From: Didymella arachidicola
Lineage: Eukaryota > Ascomycota > Dothideomycetes > Pleosporales > Didymellaceae
Length of the DNA stretch: 64,000 bases
Direction of reading: 5' to 3'
NCBI GenBank assembly: GCA_016630955.3
Contig: CM049991.1
Span: 1,178,001 to 1,242,000, forward strand
Shown here: positions 1 to 10,487 of the stretch, in pieces
Numbering within the stretch: position 1 is the first letter of the stretch
Layout: the number at the start of each line of letters is the position of its first letter
Notes under the pieces: generated by a model
Databases searched by the model: none
What the model was told of the DNA's origin: nothing
Seen by the model: only the letters and a program-made list of their open reading frames with translations
Made by a program: the position numbers and the translations under genes

Positions 1-205
1 CCTGTTTTCCGGTGATACGGATCTTGTGGAGAAAGAACAATGGAGTAAAAGCTTATGACGATGAAAGTTCGGCACGTGCGCACGCGATTTCAGGACCCCA
101 CACGAAACTCTCGGGTTTGCTTTGACCTTCACCACGCGATGGACGAACGAAGTTGCACAACGAACACAAGACGACCGCACACGTTTGACATCTACAGAAA
201 TCTAG

Positions 206-2104
206 ATGTCGTTGTTTGGTGGTAGCAGCGCACCGCAAACAGACTCCGAGTACGAGTCTGACACAGATAATTCGCCATCACCTATCACAGAGGCACCTCT
301 GCACAGTCCTCCAAGCGCGCAAAGGCATGCTGAGCTACAGTCGGAAGCAGGAAGTTTCGCTCAAGAAGTAGTCGACAATGATGCAGACAGCGAAGAGTCC
401 GACGATGAGGAAATAGAACGACCCAACCGCTTCAAAGGGCCGCCGCAGACGTGGAAAGGCTACACAGAAGACGATCGCCAGCTCGCCGAGTCATTGCAAC
501 AGATCGAAGACTCTGACCTCGCCGCTCACCTACACAATGCGCACGCACTTAAGCGCCGTGTGCGTAAACCCGCTCCAGAGCTCTCAACACTCAAGAACTG
601 GCAAAACAAAGATAGATGGCTGCAGCAGGGCAAGGATTTACAATATACAGATGCGGTGGGGCAGGTACAGACAGAACTGGTCCCAGCCAAAGATTGGACG
701 GCATGGCCAGTCCCTCCGGCTTCGCTCTACACCTTGGCCAATGGCTTCAGAAGGGCCGCGGTTGCACCAGAGAAAAACGAGTGGTTTATTGGTGGGATCG
801 GAGCACAGAGTCCGGGTCGAGAGCTCAAAGATGAGATGCTTGGCATATTCCTGCGGTTGGCAAAGGAGAATTGGAACGCAAAGCAATGGCAAGAAAACGG
901 TCAGCAGGGCACAACTCTGAGACCACCTTCGAGGTCGAGGTCACAGAGTGTGCACACTGACGTTGAGATGAGGGACACCAGTGGGGCCAAGCATGGAGAT
1001 GGTGATGATGAGATAGTTCAGGATCGTGGAACGAAGCGCGGAAGAAAGCCTCGTGTTGAGAAGCAGACCAATCCAGCCTTTACCGCAGATGATGCCAAGG
1101 CAGAAAGAATTCTACGACCTACAATCGCTTCTGTGCTCACCAAGCTGGACGGCATCGCACTCGCCTTACATCGGACACGACTGAATCACTTTGGCCGCAG
1201 TGGGTTTGGAGAGGGGTCTTCTCAAAGCGAGTTCACTACAGACGCGGAAACGACCGAGCCAGAAAGTCAGTCCAGGCCTCAGTCTCGTGCAAAACGCGCA
1301 CCTCGAAGCAAGCCAGTGACTCGACAATCGTCTCGTCCGTCTTCGAGTCGTGCTAGTCGTGCTCCAACGTCGCCGAAGAAATCCTCCCTTGCCGCAGTAT
1401 ACTCTGACGATAGCGAATCTGCCTCGGACTACGGCGCACAATTCGGCGAACACGATGTCCTCAAGTCACAGGTATCTCGTAGCAACACCAAATCTCGAAA
1501 ACGAAGCAGGTCGGCAAGCACAGCGGAAGGCGAGGATTCGGCCCACAATCGGGACTGGTCAAGAGCAGGTCTCATGGACTGGAGTGAGGTGCTTGGCATC
1601 GCGGCTGTGAAAGGTTGGGATCAGAAAGCACTCGCTCGCACTGCAGAGCGCTGCTCAGCTCTGTTTGGAGAAAGCATGTCCTTGAGATCTTTCGCTGAGG
1701 ATCTTGCTGCGAAGCCTCTCGCCGATCCAGTGCAGTACAACCCGTCTCCCATCACCCCGCCGAGCAGTCTGCCCTTCAAGGCACTTCGCCCCGAGAAACG
1801 CCCCTATTACCAGGCTGGCACGATACGCTGCCCACATCCTGACTGCTACGGGCATCACAAGGACTTCAGGATGGCATACCGCGTCATTGAGCATTGCATG
1901 AGACAGCACGGTTATGATCCACGCACCAATGACTCAGATAACGAAGAGAGAACATTTGGGGCAGTTCACATCGACGGCTTTCTGCAGCCCATCACCGCGA
2001 AGCAAGGCTGGTTGGGCCATGGAAGGTCGAAAGCAGGCAGAAAGAAGAGGAGGGCCGAGGACGATGAATCTGGTGATCGTGCTGCTCCACTGGAGATTGG
2101 ATAG
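206..2104 (+). CDS. RRN9: RNA polymerase I initiation factor Rrn9-like protein
   Basis: Single open frame of 632 residues. Rrn9 is a subunit of the upstream activating factor that recruits RNA polymerase I to rDNA promoters in the nucleolus. The N-terminal 70 residues are acidic and serine-rich. The Rrn9 domain lies around residues 70-125, with the RFKGPPQTWKGYTEDDR stretch followed by a leucine- and basic-rich helix. Residues 235-440 are low-complexity, Arg/Ser-rich and probably disordered. A second conserved block (DWSEVLGIAAVKGWD) is near residue 450. The C-terminus has a zinc-finger-like CPHPDC ... H-x6-H arrangement near 545-575, then a basic RKKRR tail that could be a nuclear signal. 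Start chosen as the first ATG of the frame; no splice signals are needed. Family assignment is by pattern recognition and fairly sure. Confidence 0.75.
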   Translation: MSLFGGSSAPQTDSEYESDTDNSPSPITEAPLHSPPSAQRHAELQSEAGSFAQEVVDNDADSEESDDEEIERPNRFKGPPQTWKGYTEDDRQLAESLQQIEDSDLAAHLHNAHALKRRVRKPAPELSTLKNWQNKDRWLQQGKDLQYTDAVGQVQTELVPAKDWTAWPVPPASLYTLANGFRRAAVAPEKNEWFIGGIGAQSPGRELKDEMLGIFLRLAKENWNAKQWQENGQQGTTLRPPSRSRSQSVHTDVEMRDTSGAKHGDGDDEIVQDRGTKRGRKPRVEKQTNPAFTADDAKAERILRPTIASVLTKLDGIALALHRTRLNHFGRSGFGEGSSQSEFTTDAETTEPESQSRPQSRAKRAPRSKPVTRQSSRPSSSRASRAPTSPKKSSLAAVYSDDSESASDYGAQFGEHDVLKSQVSRSNTKSRKRSRSASTAEGEDSAHNRDWSRAGLMDWSEVLGIAAVKGWDQKALARTAERCSALFGESMSLRSFAEDLAAKPLADPVQYNPSPITPPSSLPFKALRPEKRPYYQAGTIRCPHPDCYGHHKDFRMAYRVIEHCMRQHGYDPRTNDSDNEERTFGAVHIDGFLQPITAKQGWLGHGRSKAGRKKRRAEDDESGDRAAPLEIG

Positions 2105-2908
2105 CTGGACCAACAATAACATATCTGCATGAGCATGCTTGACAGTCCGAGACCACGGTCGCACTTGTCTAAAGCTCGACTTACCTCTTTTATCAGGATC
2201 TGCTACCTCCCTTCATGTTTGAGTAGGGCGTATACGTCGGGTCTACCAGTTCATTGACATTCCTTCTGTAATCTTCTCTTCCTGAAATTCTCTTTAGCTG
2301 TTATACGATGATATGGCGTTGCTGCACCGACCGCAAGCGGTGCAACATGATAATAAGCTTCGTTGGATCTGCAACTTTATCCTACATGAAGATGTCAGCA
2401 CATGGTGGGCAGGAATGATCTCGTGTTACGGTTCAATTTCAAACTTAGCAGGCAAACAACATGCACACACCTCATAGCACTCGTTCCGAGTCGCCTCTCA
2501 TGTTGGTGGTTCTTGTTTGTCGTTCCTGATACGATGTTTCACACACCTTCCCAAACGCGGCTCTGTATCTCCTACTACTTGACATCCAATGGCTTGCCTA
2601 CACATCTTTGTACCCATCCCTCTTCTACATGGTCCCTATTCTATATGTCGAAACAACGAGCGTGTCTCTGATCGCACACTGAGCTTTCACTTACGTCCCG
2701 GGTCCATGCCGTACGCAAACGCTCTTGGCAGTGACGTCTTGCTCTTCGCAGTGGGCTTCACCTCGACTCTCATCCAAAGCAACTATCTTCTCATACTCTC
2801 CACGTACCATGGCTGCCACAACAGAGTAACCATCGAACAACACTCACGTCTCGTATTGGATACCTCGCTTCTCTCGCTGTTGCGGCCTATCCCTACCTTC
2901 TTCCTGTC
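2105..2908. other. Intergenic, Rrn9-like gene to GPCR gene
   Basis: About 800 bases without a supportable gene. It holds the 3' region of the Rrn9-like gene and the promoter and 5' UTR of the GPCR gene (pyrimidine-rich, with many CT/TC stretches after 2480). The open frames here have no family resemblance. Confidence 0.5.
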
Positions 2909-4476
2909 ATGGTCGCTCTCACGGGCAGGCAGGTCCGCGGCGTTGAGGTTGCGACGCGCACTTCGTCGGTCGTTTCCATCCTGGGGTCGCTGTTCATCAT
3001 CTGCAGCTATCTGCGCCTTCCGTACTTTCGACGTCCCACGACTCGACTCATCTTCTACGCTACCTGGGGCAACATCATCACCAACGTTGCGACACTCATG
3101 TCTGTCTCTGCAATCCCTACGGATCCATTAAGCGTATCTTCGCTTTGTCAGGTTCAATCCTTCCTCATCCAATGGTTCATGCTGGCAGATCCGTTCTGGG
3201 TAAGTACGATAGAGGGCGTAGTAAGCGTCGTGCTGACATTGGCAGGTCTTCTGCATGGCCATGAATGTCGGACTCATCTTCAAAGTCAAGCGCTTCGGTG
3301 GCAATAAGATCCCGGATTATGAGAAGTGGTATGGCCTGATTGCCTACGGCATCCCTGCTATGGTTCCTATTGCCTACCTCATCCACGATCAGTTGAGTGA
3401 CTACCGCATCGTTGGCTCTGCTATGGTAGGCTCGGTTTCCGCCCTATGACAACATTTGCTGACTCTGGTATAGCTCTGGTGCTGGGTGCGCAAGGAGTTT
3501 GACTGGATGCGCATTGCCTTCTTCTATGCGCTCATGTGGTATGCACTTCCTTCCCGCGGGGAGCAATCTTGCTGACTTTGACAGGATCCTGGCAGTTGCG
3601 ACTATGAGCATACACATCTGGGTCGGCCGGAAGATCTACAGGGCGAAGATGGAGATGCGCAGGTGCAGGAAAGAGGCGGATCAGCGTTTTGCGCAAGTGT
3701 CTCCCGTCAAGCTGGAAGATCCCTTTATGGAGCCTAGAGACCAGATCACTGTCACGACGAACATCTCGCATGCCAATGTGTCTTGGTCTCGATCCAGTAC
3801 ACCTTCGAGGGATAGTCATTGGCTAACACACAACCTTAATCCTCGCAGTCCTTCACCTCGCCCCATGCGCACACCGAGCGCAACTCACTCTCCCACGCCG
3901 ACTTCACCAACGACGCCCGGCCACCATGGTCTCCTCGTCCCGCTGAATCCGAATAGCCCAGTCCGCCATCAAAACCCGCTACTCATCGGCAAGTACAGGG
4001 CCACTGCATACGCAGCGCCCTTAGCATCGGGCGACTTTGCGACTCTCCCTTCACCTCAGGTGCCAATCTTCCGCCCGGCTGAGCATGCGGCCCACATGCA
4101 GCGCCGCAAAGAGACGACAGAGGCATTTCGGTACTTTAAGTCAGCTCTTCTGCTGTTCGTCGCTCTCGTCGTGGTCTGGGTTCCTTCCAGCGTCAACCGT
4201 CTCTATCAGCTCGCGCACCCGGATCAGCCAAGCTACGCGCTCAACTTCATCTCAGCTCTCGTGCTACCAACGCAAGGGTTTTGGAATGCGGTCATCTACG
4301 CGCATGCATCTTGGGCCGAATGCAAGCGTGCATGTGCTGAAGTGCGGTCGAAGCTGCACAGACAGTCGACTGCTGAGCCGGTCCTGGGCGAGTCGGCTAG
4401 GAAGAAGGAAAGCATTGCGACTGAGCTGTCGTCCATGGGACCTTTGGAGCCGAGCAATCTGAAGCTCATTGTGTGA
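2909..4476 (+). CDS. cAMP-receptor-like G-protein-coupled receptor
   Basis: Four exons: 2909-3199, 3246-3425, 3474-3538, 3585-4476. The introns are 46-48 bases with GTAAGT, GTAGGC and GTATGC donors and AG acceptors, and they restore one frame. The product is a seven-helix receptor of the fungal class related to Dictyostelium cAMP receptors (Git3/CAR-like). It would sense an extracellular cue at the plasma membrane and signal through heterotrimeric G proteins. TM1 starts near SVVSILGSLFIICSYL; the conserved FYATWGNIITNVAT follows. TM6 (LLLFVALVVVWVPSSVNRLY) and TM7 (FISALVLPTQGFWNAVIYA) lie after a long third cytoplasmic loop rich in Pro, Ser and Thr. Alternative start: ATG 2809 with an intron 2826-2928, which also keeps frame. 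I prefer 2909 because its N-terminus fits the family. Confidence 0.75.
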
Positions 4477-4725
4477 AGGGGCGTGCAGCCTACCCTCTTC
4501 CGTTGGAGAGGGTTCTTTAGTGCATTTGCGCACGATTCCTCTCGGGTATTTGTATACCTTCAGAGTGTTTTTTTGAAGGTTGGCCAATTTTCTTCTTCTC
4601 TACGACTGTTACGAAGACCACGAAGAGATGGGCTGATCTTTGAGCAAGGTGTTGAGGAGTTTTTTTTTCATGCGGGTGTCATAGTCGTAGTCGTACATGG
4701 CGGATGATCCAGGCCCATCAGGTGT

Positions 4726-6240
4726 TCAGATCTTGTCGTCGTACTTTGGCTCCATCAGCTCATCCAGAGGCCACTTCCTGACCGCCCTGATGCCCAGCGA
4801 ATGTGTGTGTCCGGCCTCGAACATGTCCATGCCGGCCCAGGCGATCATGGCCGCGTTGTCGGTGCAGTACTTGGGTGGTGGGAAGAACAGCTCCACATGC
4901 CCGTGTCCATGGGACACTAGTGTGCTAGCGAGGACGTGGCGCAGGAAGGAGTTTGCGGCCACGCCACCGGCCATGACGACGGCTGGCTTCCTATCCGTGT
5001 ATTGGCTGCGAGACAAGGCGATGATCAGGCGGCTCGCGATGTGTTCGAAGGCTGCGCGCTGAACGGCCAGAGCCATGTCTCTCCTCTCCTCCAAACTGAT
5101 GTCATGGGCGCTGCGCTCCTCCTTGCCTAGCTTTCCCGTCAAAGGGTCTGTAGAAAAGCGCACGATGCGCTCGACGGCCGTCATCAGGCCCGAGAAACTC
5201 ATGTTCAAGCTGTGTATCTTGGTGCCGCCTCCTGTTGTGAGCAAGGGCGGGGTGATGCTCCACCCCCACATGGTCCTGCTCCTCGCTATTGCGACTTCGT
5301 TGTTCGAGGGCGGCGTGTACCAGGCGTGTGCATGGCCATGGTGGTCCATGTATTGGTTCGCTGTCAGCCCGGAGAGGTCCGATGCCGATGCGGCGGATGC
5401 AGGGTCGATGCGTGCAAACTTCTCCAGCAGGGCGCCGTACATGGTGCTCTTTGCGCCTTCCATGACGGATGTCGGCAGGATGACGCGCGCCGTCTTGTCG
5501 AGGCATTCTCCGACTGCGATGTCGTCGGTGCTGCCGAGGATGTTGTGGGAGGTCAATGACGAGGAGTCGATCAGGATGGTGTGGCCACCAGACGCGAGGA
5601 CGGAGAGCATGGGGAAGGGGGGTGTCAGGGCGCCGGTGCCGTCTGCGAGGGGTTTGCTCTCGAGGTCTGCCGACTTGGAGACGGCGGTGTAGGAGTCGAG
5701 AGCGGCGACGAGACGAGGGGTCAGGGCGTGGGCCTGCATGTGGTGGACGCCGACGAGCGGTTTCTGGGCCAGTCAGTGATTGGGGTCGAGTGGCAGCGGG
5801 GCTGGTATTACCTGCCATGCCACCGCAAGGCCTTTGGCCGTGTCCAGGCCGCACATCAGGTTCGAGCGCATGCCGGGGCCTCGCGTCACAGACACAAAGT
5901 CTGGCAGTCGTCGAGTCCCTCCATATTTGGGGAGATGCTCGATGGCTTCTGCTACGAGGCCGGCCAGGTTCTCCTGGTGCGACTTGAGCGTCAGGAGCGG
6001 ATGCACGCCCTGGAAGACGTGGTTGTTCGACGTGACTTTCTCGTCGAAGTGCAGTCGAGCGACCGTGCTGCCGCTGTGCACGCCTTTCTCGAGAACGGCG
6101 ACCGAGGTGTCATCGCAGGACGTCTCTATGGCGAGCGTCATGAGACGTCGCCGCGCACGGCAGCTCGAGACGGACGGGCGCAGACATTGTGGCCGAAGGC
6201 ATCGCAGCATCACTCGCTGGAATTGTCGATGCGAGGTCAA
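4726..6240 (-). CDS. QRI7: Mitochondrial tRNA N6-threonylcarbamoyladenosine synthase, Qri7-type
   Basis: Two exons, complement(5812..6240) and complement(4726..5763), 488 residues. The 48-base intron (GTAATA..CAG) falls on a codon boundary. Qri7 transfers the threonylcarbamoyl group from TC-AMP to A37 of ANN-reading tRNAs in mitochondria. The Arg/Ser-rich, acid-poor first 33 residues look like a mitochondrial targeting peptide. The ASKHA/TsaD fold begins with LAIETSCDDTS near residue 36. The metal-binding motif is HMQAH (about 151-155), the nucleotide loop SGGHT (about 201-205), and the C-terminal block has AGGVAANS and TDNAAMIAW. Paralogue Kae1 is excluded by the N-terminal extension and the TsaD-like insertions. 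It is convergent with the GPCR gene and divergent from the patatin gene 187 bases away. Confidence 0.9.
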
Positions 6241-6427
6241 AGTTGAGACGCGTCGCGAGTCGAGACCCTGGGGGCTCGTGCGGCTGACGGTTGCCGCACC
6301 CGAAATGACGTACCGCTACCGCTCACACGCCAGGGCCCAGGGGAGCTCGAGCTCTCACTGCTGTCGACACTCGACCGGCCAACTCTGGCACCGCTCCAGC
6401 CCACGATGCGATATCCACCACACGACC
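6241..6427. promoter_or_regulatory. Shared divergent promoter, Qri7 and patatin genes
   Basis: 187 bases separate two divergent start codons (6240 on minus, 6428 on plus), so both promoters must lie here. The region is GC-rich and I see no TATA box. The open frame of the patatin gene extends upstream through this region, but without family resemblance. Confidence 0.5.
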
Positions 6428-8995
6428 ATGGCCGACGTTAAGAAAGAGAGCGACGGGCCCGCGCCCTACTCGTCGGCGGCGTTCGACCTGGCGCAGCTGC
6501 CGGACTGCGACAACGACTTCGTCACCGAGGACGACTTTGTGCAGTTCGCCAGGGCCCTCGCCGCCCCCGAGACGTTGCCCTCGACCGAAGACGTCTCGCA
6601 GGCGCCCGACGCGCCGCACCACTTCACCGCCCAGAACGACTGGCGGCCCGTCCACCAGCGCGTGCGGAGGCGGAAGACGAGCAAGGCCGCGCCGCGCCGG
6701 GGCAAGGACGAGACGCGCGAGGGCTTCGTCTACGTGCTGCTCAAGTGGCCGCTGCTGGTCTTTGTGCTGGGCTGGCTGCTGTTCCTGAGCATCGCCTACG
6801 TCCTGACCCGCGTCTACATCTACCTGTACGAGCACTGGGTCACATGGCGGGGCACCCGCAACCGCCTCCGCCAGCAGCTGCAACGCGCGACCACGTACGA
6901 GGAGTGGATCCAGAGCGCAAAGGCCCTGGACGCATACCTCGGCAGCGATCTCTGGAAGGAGACGCCCGAGTATGCCTACTACGACAGCAAGACGGTCAAG
7001 CGCGTGCACGACCAGATGGTCAAGCTGAGGCAGCGGGCCGAGTCCGACGAGATGGCCAAGACAGCCGCGAAGAGCGTCGAGGGCAAGAACAGGGCCGTCG
7101 AGGACCTGCGCGCCCTGATGGAGGCCTGCATGAAGAACAACTTTGTCGGCTTCGAGAACCCGCGCCTCTACAGCGAGACCTACTACGGCACCAAGGACCT
7201 CGTGCAGGACTTCATCGATGAGGCTGCAGCGTCCATGGAATTCCTCCGCAACACCAAGCAGCTCGACGCCGAGAGCAAACGCGCTCTCTTCAAACACGTT
7301 GGCAGCAACTTTGGCCGGACAGCGCTGTGCTTGAGCGGGGGAGCGACGTTTGCGTACTACCACTTCGGAGTGGCCAAGGCGCTGTTGGACGCCCATCTGC
7401 TCCCAGACGTCATCACCGGAACATCTGGCGGCGCTCTCGTCTCGGCTCTCCTAGGCACACGAACAGACGAGGAGCTGAAGAAGCTCCTTGTCCCAGCACT
7501 CGCCCACCGCATCAAGGCTTCACAAGACAGCACGTACACCTGGATGAAGCGTTGGTACCAGACCGGCGCACGCTTCGACGCCGTTCAATGGGGCAAGGCG
7601 TGTGCGTGGATGACAAGAGGCAGCATGACCTTCAAAGAAGCCTACCAGCGAACCGGCCGCATCCTGAACGTCTCCTGCGTTCCTGCCGACCCGCACTCGC
7701 CCACCATCCTCGCCAATTACATCACTGCGCCCGACTGTGTCATCTGGTCTGCCGTGCTTGCCTCGGCAGCCGTCCCCGGCATCCTCAACCCCGTCGTACT
7801 CATGAAGAAAGATCGCGATGGCACCCTCTCCCCCTACTCCTTCGGCCACAAGTGGAAAGACGGCTCGCTGCGCACTGACATCCCTCTCAAGGCCCTCAAC
7901 CTCCACTTCAACGTCCGCTTCTCCATCGTCTCGCAAGTCAACCCGCACATCAACATCTTCTTCTTCTCGTCTCGCGGCTCTGTTGGTCGGCCAGTGACTC
8001 ACCGTCGCGGTCGCGGATGGCGTGGCGGCTTCATCGGCAGCGCAATCGAGCAGTACCTCAAGCTCGATCTGACCAAGTGGCTGAAAGTGCTTCGACACTT
8101 GGAGCTGCTGCCACGTCCGCTGGGCCAGGACTGGAGCGAGATCTGGCTGCAGCGCTTCAGCGGTACAATCACCATCTGGCCAAAGTCCATCGCGAGCGAC
8201 TTTCTCTACATCCTGTCTGACCCGACGCCCGAGCGACTTGCACGTATGATCCACGTTGGCCAGCAGTCTTGCTTCCCGAAGCTGAAGTTCATCGCCAACC
8301 GCGCAAAACTCGAGAAGCAGATTCAAGAAGGTCGTCGCCTGTACCGCACCCGTGGCGGCGATCATGACGGAGCAGACATGGCGAACATTTTGTCCGAGGA
8401 TGATCTCCACGGCCTCCTCAAGGACACCAAGTCCGGCGGCGAGGGAGGTATCTACCCCATCTCAGACGATGACACAGACAGCACGCGGCCGGGCTCACCA
8501 GTACATCTCCCGCTAGGCTTCAACTTCACACGCAAGTCCAAGAAGCCCGCGCACTTGGACACAAAACCCACCGACGGCGCCAGCTCAGTCCCCGACTCCC
8601 CCTCGCTAAGCCAGAGACTAACGGGCTGGTGGTCCACCATATCCCCCACCGCATCAAAACCCGTCACCGCCCTCAACTCCCCAAGAGCACACGCCCGCGT
8701 CAAAAACCTCACATCCCCTCCACCGGGCTACGTGCTGCACGACAGACCCAACTCCATGTTCGAGCTCCGCCCGCCCACCGAAATCAGCGATCTAAAGGGC
8801 ATCCGGAGAAGCAGCCGCGCGGTCGCTGACGACGAGACCGAGGACAGCGATGTAGAGCAACTCCTCAGCGAAGTAACACGACGGCGGAACCGCGGCTCTG
8901 TGAAGGAAAACGAAAACGGCGAAGCGGCGCACGATGGAGATGACGAAGAGGAGGCGGATGTGCAGGCTGTTGGGGTTGGCCTCGGATTAGAATAA
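6428..8995 (+). CDS. Patatin-like phospholipase / triacylglycerol lipase (Tgl3/4/5-like, DUF3336)
   Basis: One exon, 855 residues. The frame is open further upstream, but ATG 6428 is the first methionine that gives a family-like N-terminus (MADVKKES). A hydrophobic segment at about residues 100-128 suggests membrane or lipid-droplet anchoring. It is followed by the DUF3336 helical region with WRGTRNRLRQQL. The patatin core has the oxyanion turn SGGATFAYYH, the nucleophile elbow GTSGG (Ser near residue 333) and the second catalytic residue in DGS (Asp near 478), so the Ser-Asp dyad is complete. The yeast homologues Tgl3-5 hydrolyse storage triacylglycerol on lipid droplets. The last 250 residues are charged, Pro/Ser-rich and probably regulatory. 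Substrate cannot be read from the sequence. Confidence 0.88.
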   Translation: MADVKKESDGPAPYSSAAFDLAQLPDCDNDFVTEDDFVQFARALAAPETLPSTEDVSQAPDAPHHFTAQNDWRPVHQRVRRRKTSKAAPRRGKDETREGFVYVLLKWPLLVFVLGWLLFLSIAYVLTRVYIYLYEHWVTWRGTRNRLRQQLQRATTYEEWIQSAKALDAYLGSDLWKETPEYAYYDSKTVKRVHDQMVKLRQRAESDEMAKTAAKSVEGKNRAVEDLRALMEACMKNNFVGFENPRLYSETYYGTKDLVQDFIDEAAASMEFLRNTKQLDAESKRALFKHVGSNFGRTALCLSGGATFAYYHFGVAKALLDAHLLPDVITGTSGGALVSALLGTRTDEELKKLLVPALAHRIKASQDSTYTWMKRWYQTGARFDAVQWGKACAWMTRGSMTFKEAYQRTGRILNVSCVPADPHSPTILANYITAPDCVIWSAVLASAAVPGILNPVVLMKKDRDGTLSPYSFGHKWKDGSLRTDIPLKALNLHFNVRFSIVSQVNPHINIFFFSSRGSVGRPVTHRRGRGWRGGFIGSAIEQYLKLDLTKWLKVLRHLELLPRPLGQDWSEIWLQRFSGTITIWPKSIASDFLYILSDPTPERLARMIHVGQQSCFPKLKFIANRAKLEKQIQEGRRLYRTRGGDHDGADMANILSEDDLHGLLKDTKSGGEGGIYPISDDDTDSTRPGSPVHLPLGFNFTRKSKKPAHLDTKPTDGASSVPDSPSLSQRLTGWWSTISPTASKPVTALNSPRAHARVKNLTSPPPGYVLHDRPNSMFELRPPTEISDLKGIRRSSRAVADDETEDSDVEQLLSEVTRRRNRGSVKENENGEAAHDGDDEEEADVQAVGVGLGLE

Positions 8996-10240
8996 AAGGT
9001 GCTAAAATTTCGCTCCGACTGGGGTCTTGGAGCTAAACCGTGGGACGCTGTGAGATGTCGATGAGGGTGTTGTTAACAGTTTTGTATATATCCGTCCAAA
9101 GCCATTCATACGTTCAGAGTCAGAATCCAGCTACTCGATTCTTCAACCCTCGCTCCTCCCAATTCTCCCACAAACACGCAAGGTAGGAAGGAGAGCTTTG
9201 CTCCGATTCGCTCAAGTACGCATTAGAATCTCCGTGTTGTATTTGAGCCTCTCAGAGGCCAGTAAGAGTGAGGAAGATGTTGGCACACTACAACAGGGGT
9301 CTCTAGCGCTGTAGCAGTGAAGGTCCTTCCAAGGTTACAGCCTACACGGCTAGACGTTCGCACACGTTGCTTTGTAGCTAAGAAGATGCTGCGCTGGAAG
9401 CTACATTAAGCTAGTGCTCATGAACCGTATCCGTGGATTTGCGCTCCGTCTTCATCGCTTGCTTGCATGGGTTCCAAAGATTGGGCACAGGAGGGCGCGC
9501 TCCTGGGCCGACATTTTAGAGCTGAGACCCTCATCGTCCTCATACCCGGCTGACCACCAACACTCCCTTTAGGCGAAGCGAGGCTCGTAATAGCGTACCA
9601 TGACGGGTATGTTCAATCTTGGTCCTTGCGACACTTTGCGCGCGGTTATTCTCCAACCACCCATGTCTGCCCAGCTTACTGCCATATCTTGTTCACCAAT
9701 ACACGCCGATCATCCTGTACCATGCACTACAGCTCATGGTGAATATGTGCGGATGCCGCAATACTGTCAGTGAAGATCAACTTGACATGCCCGATCTGAG
9801 GCAGTGTATGTCCCCGCCACTGGCAAGGACGGGGAAAGAAAGCAGCACCCTGGTCAGAGCCGTGGCAGATTTCCGCAAAAGCGACCATATTCGCAAACCC
9901 AAAGACCACATGACCTACGGGATAACTGCTTTGCTTCTAATTGATGGCGCGCCGGGCTTCCTCCAGCCACTTTTTTGACATGAGTGCATATCGTGGCTAG
10001 AGAATCTCACTCGGGCTCAGGACTATCACGACTGACCAAAACGATGACGGAGGACTATTGACAATGTGCACGCGTATACCCGCTGCGATCTACCTTCCTC
10101 CAGGTTCATTCTTACATTCAACACCAACAGGCAAGCAAATGCACCAAACTGCGTCTCAGGGTGCTTCAATCAAGTTATCGTCATTCTTCACTGCACATCT
10201 GCCAACGCGAGAGCAAGACTTATGACAAGGTAAGAAGACT

Positions 10241-10275
<35 letters not shown>

Positions 10276-10487
10276 ATGAATTACCTGGGAGGCTCGATAC
10301 TGCTGTCTGGGGGCACTGTTCTCTCATATACCTATTATGAATTGTAATGATAGTCTTGTAATATCAAATACATGCAGCGCTGCTGACCGATCCAGGATCA
10401 CACGCCTGCAAAGATATTTAGTGGTTTCGAAACGAGAATAGAGTGCGATTACAACATTTCAGGTATACTGTAACATGCAAAGATGCT
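8996..10487. other. Intergenic, patatin gene to DUF1989 gene
   Basis: About 1.5 kb between convergent genes. I see no gene. A 119-codon open frame at 9619-9978 lacks any recognisable motif or codon bias. The region contains the long poly-A run listed separately. Confidence 0.5.
10243..10273. repeat. Poly-A tract of 31 bases
   Basis: An uninterrupted run of 31 adenines in intergenic DNA. It could be a simple slippage tract or the tail of a retroposed sequence. I see no recognisable retroposed gene immediately upstream. Confidence 0.9.

Noticed and set aside
5075..5692. 205-codon plus-strand open frame opposite the Qri7 gene
   Set aside because: Antisense shadow of a conserved coding exon; its residues only mirror the GC-rich codon pattern of Qri7.
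5780..6427. Upstream in-frame extension of the patatin gene (would give 1071 residues)
   Set aside because: It overlaps the Qri7 exon antisense and has no family similarity; ATG 6428 gives the family-like N-terminus.
9619..9978. 119-codon open frame on plus strand
   Set aside because: No motif, no splice or promoter support, composition like surrounding intergenic DNA.
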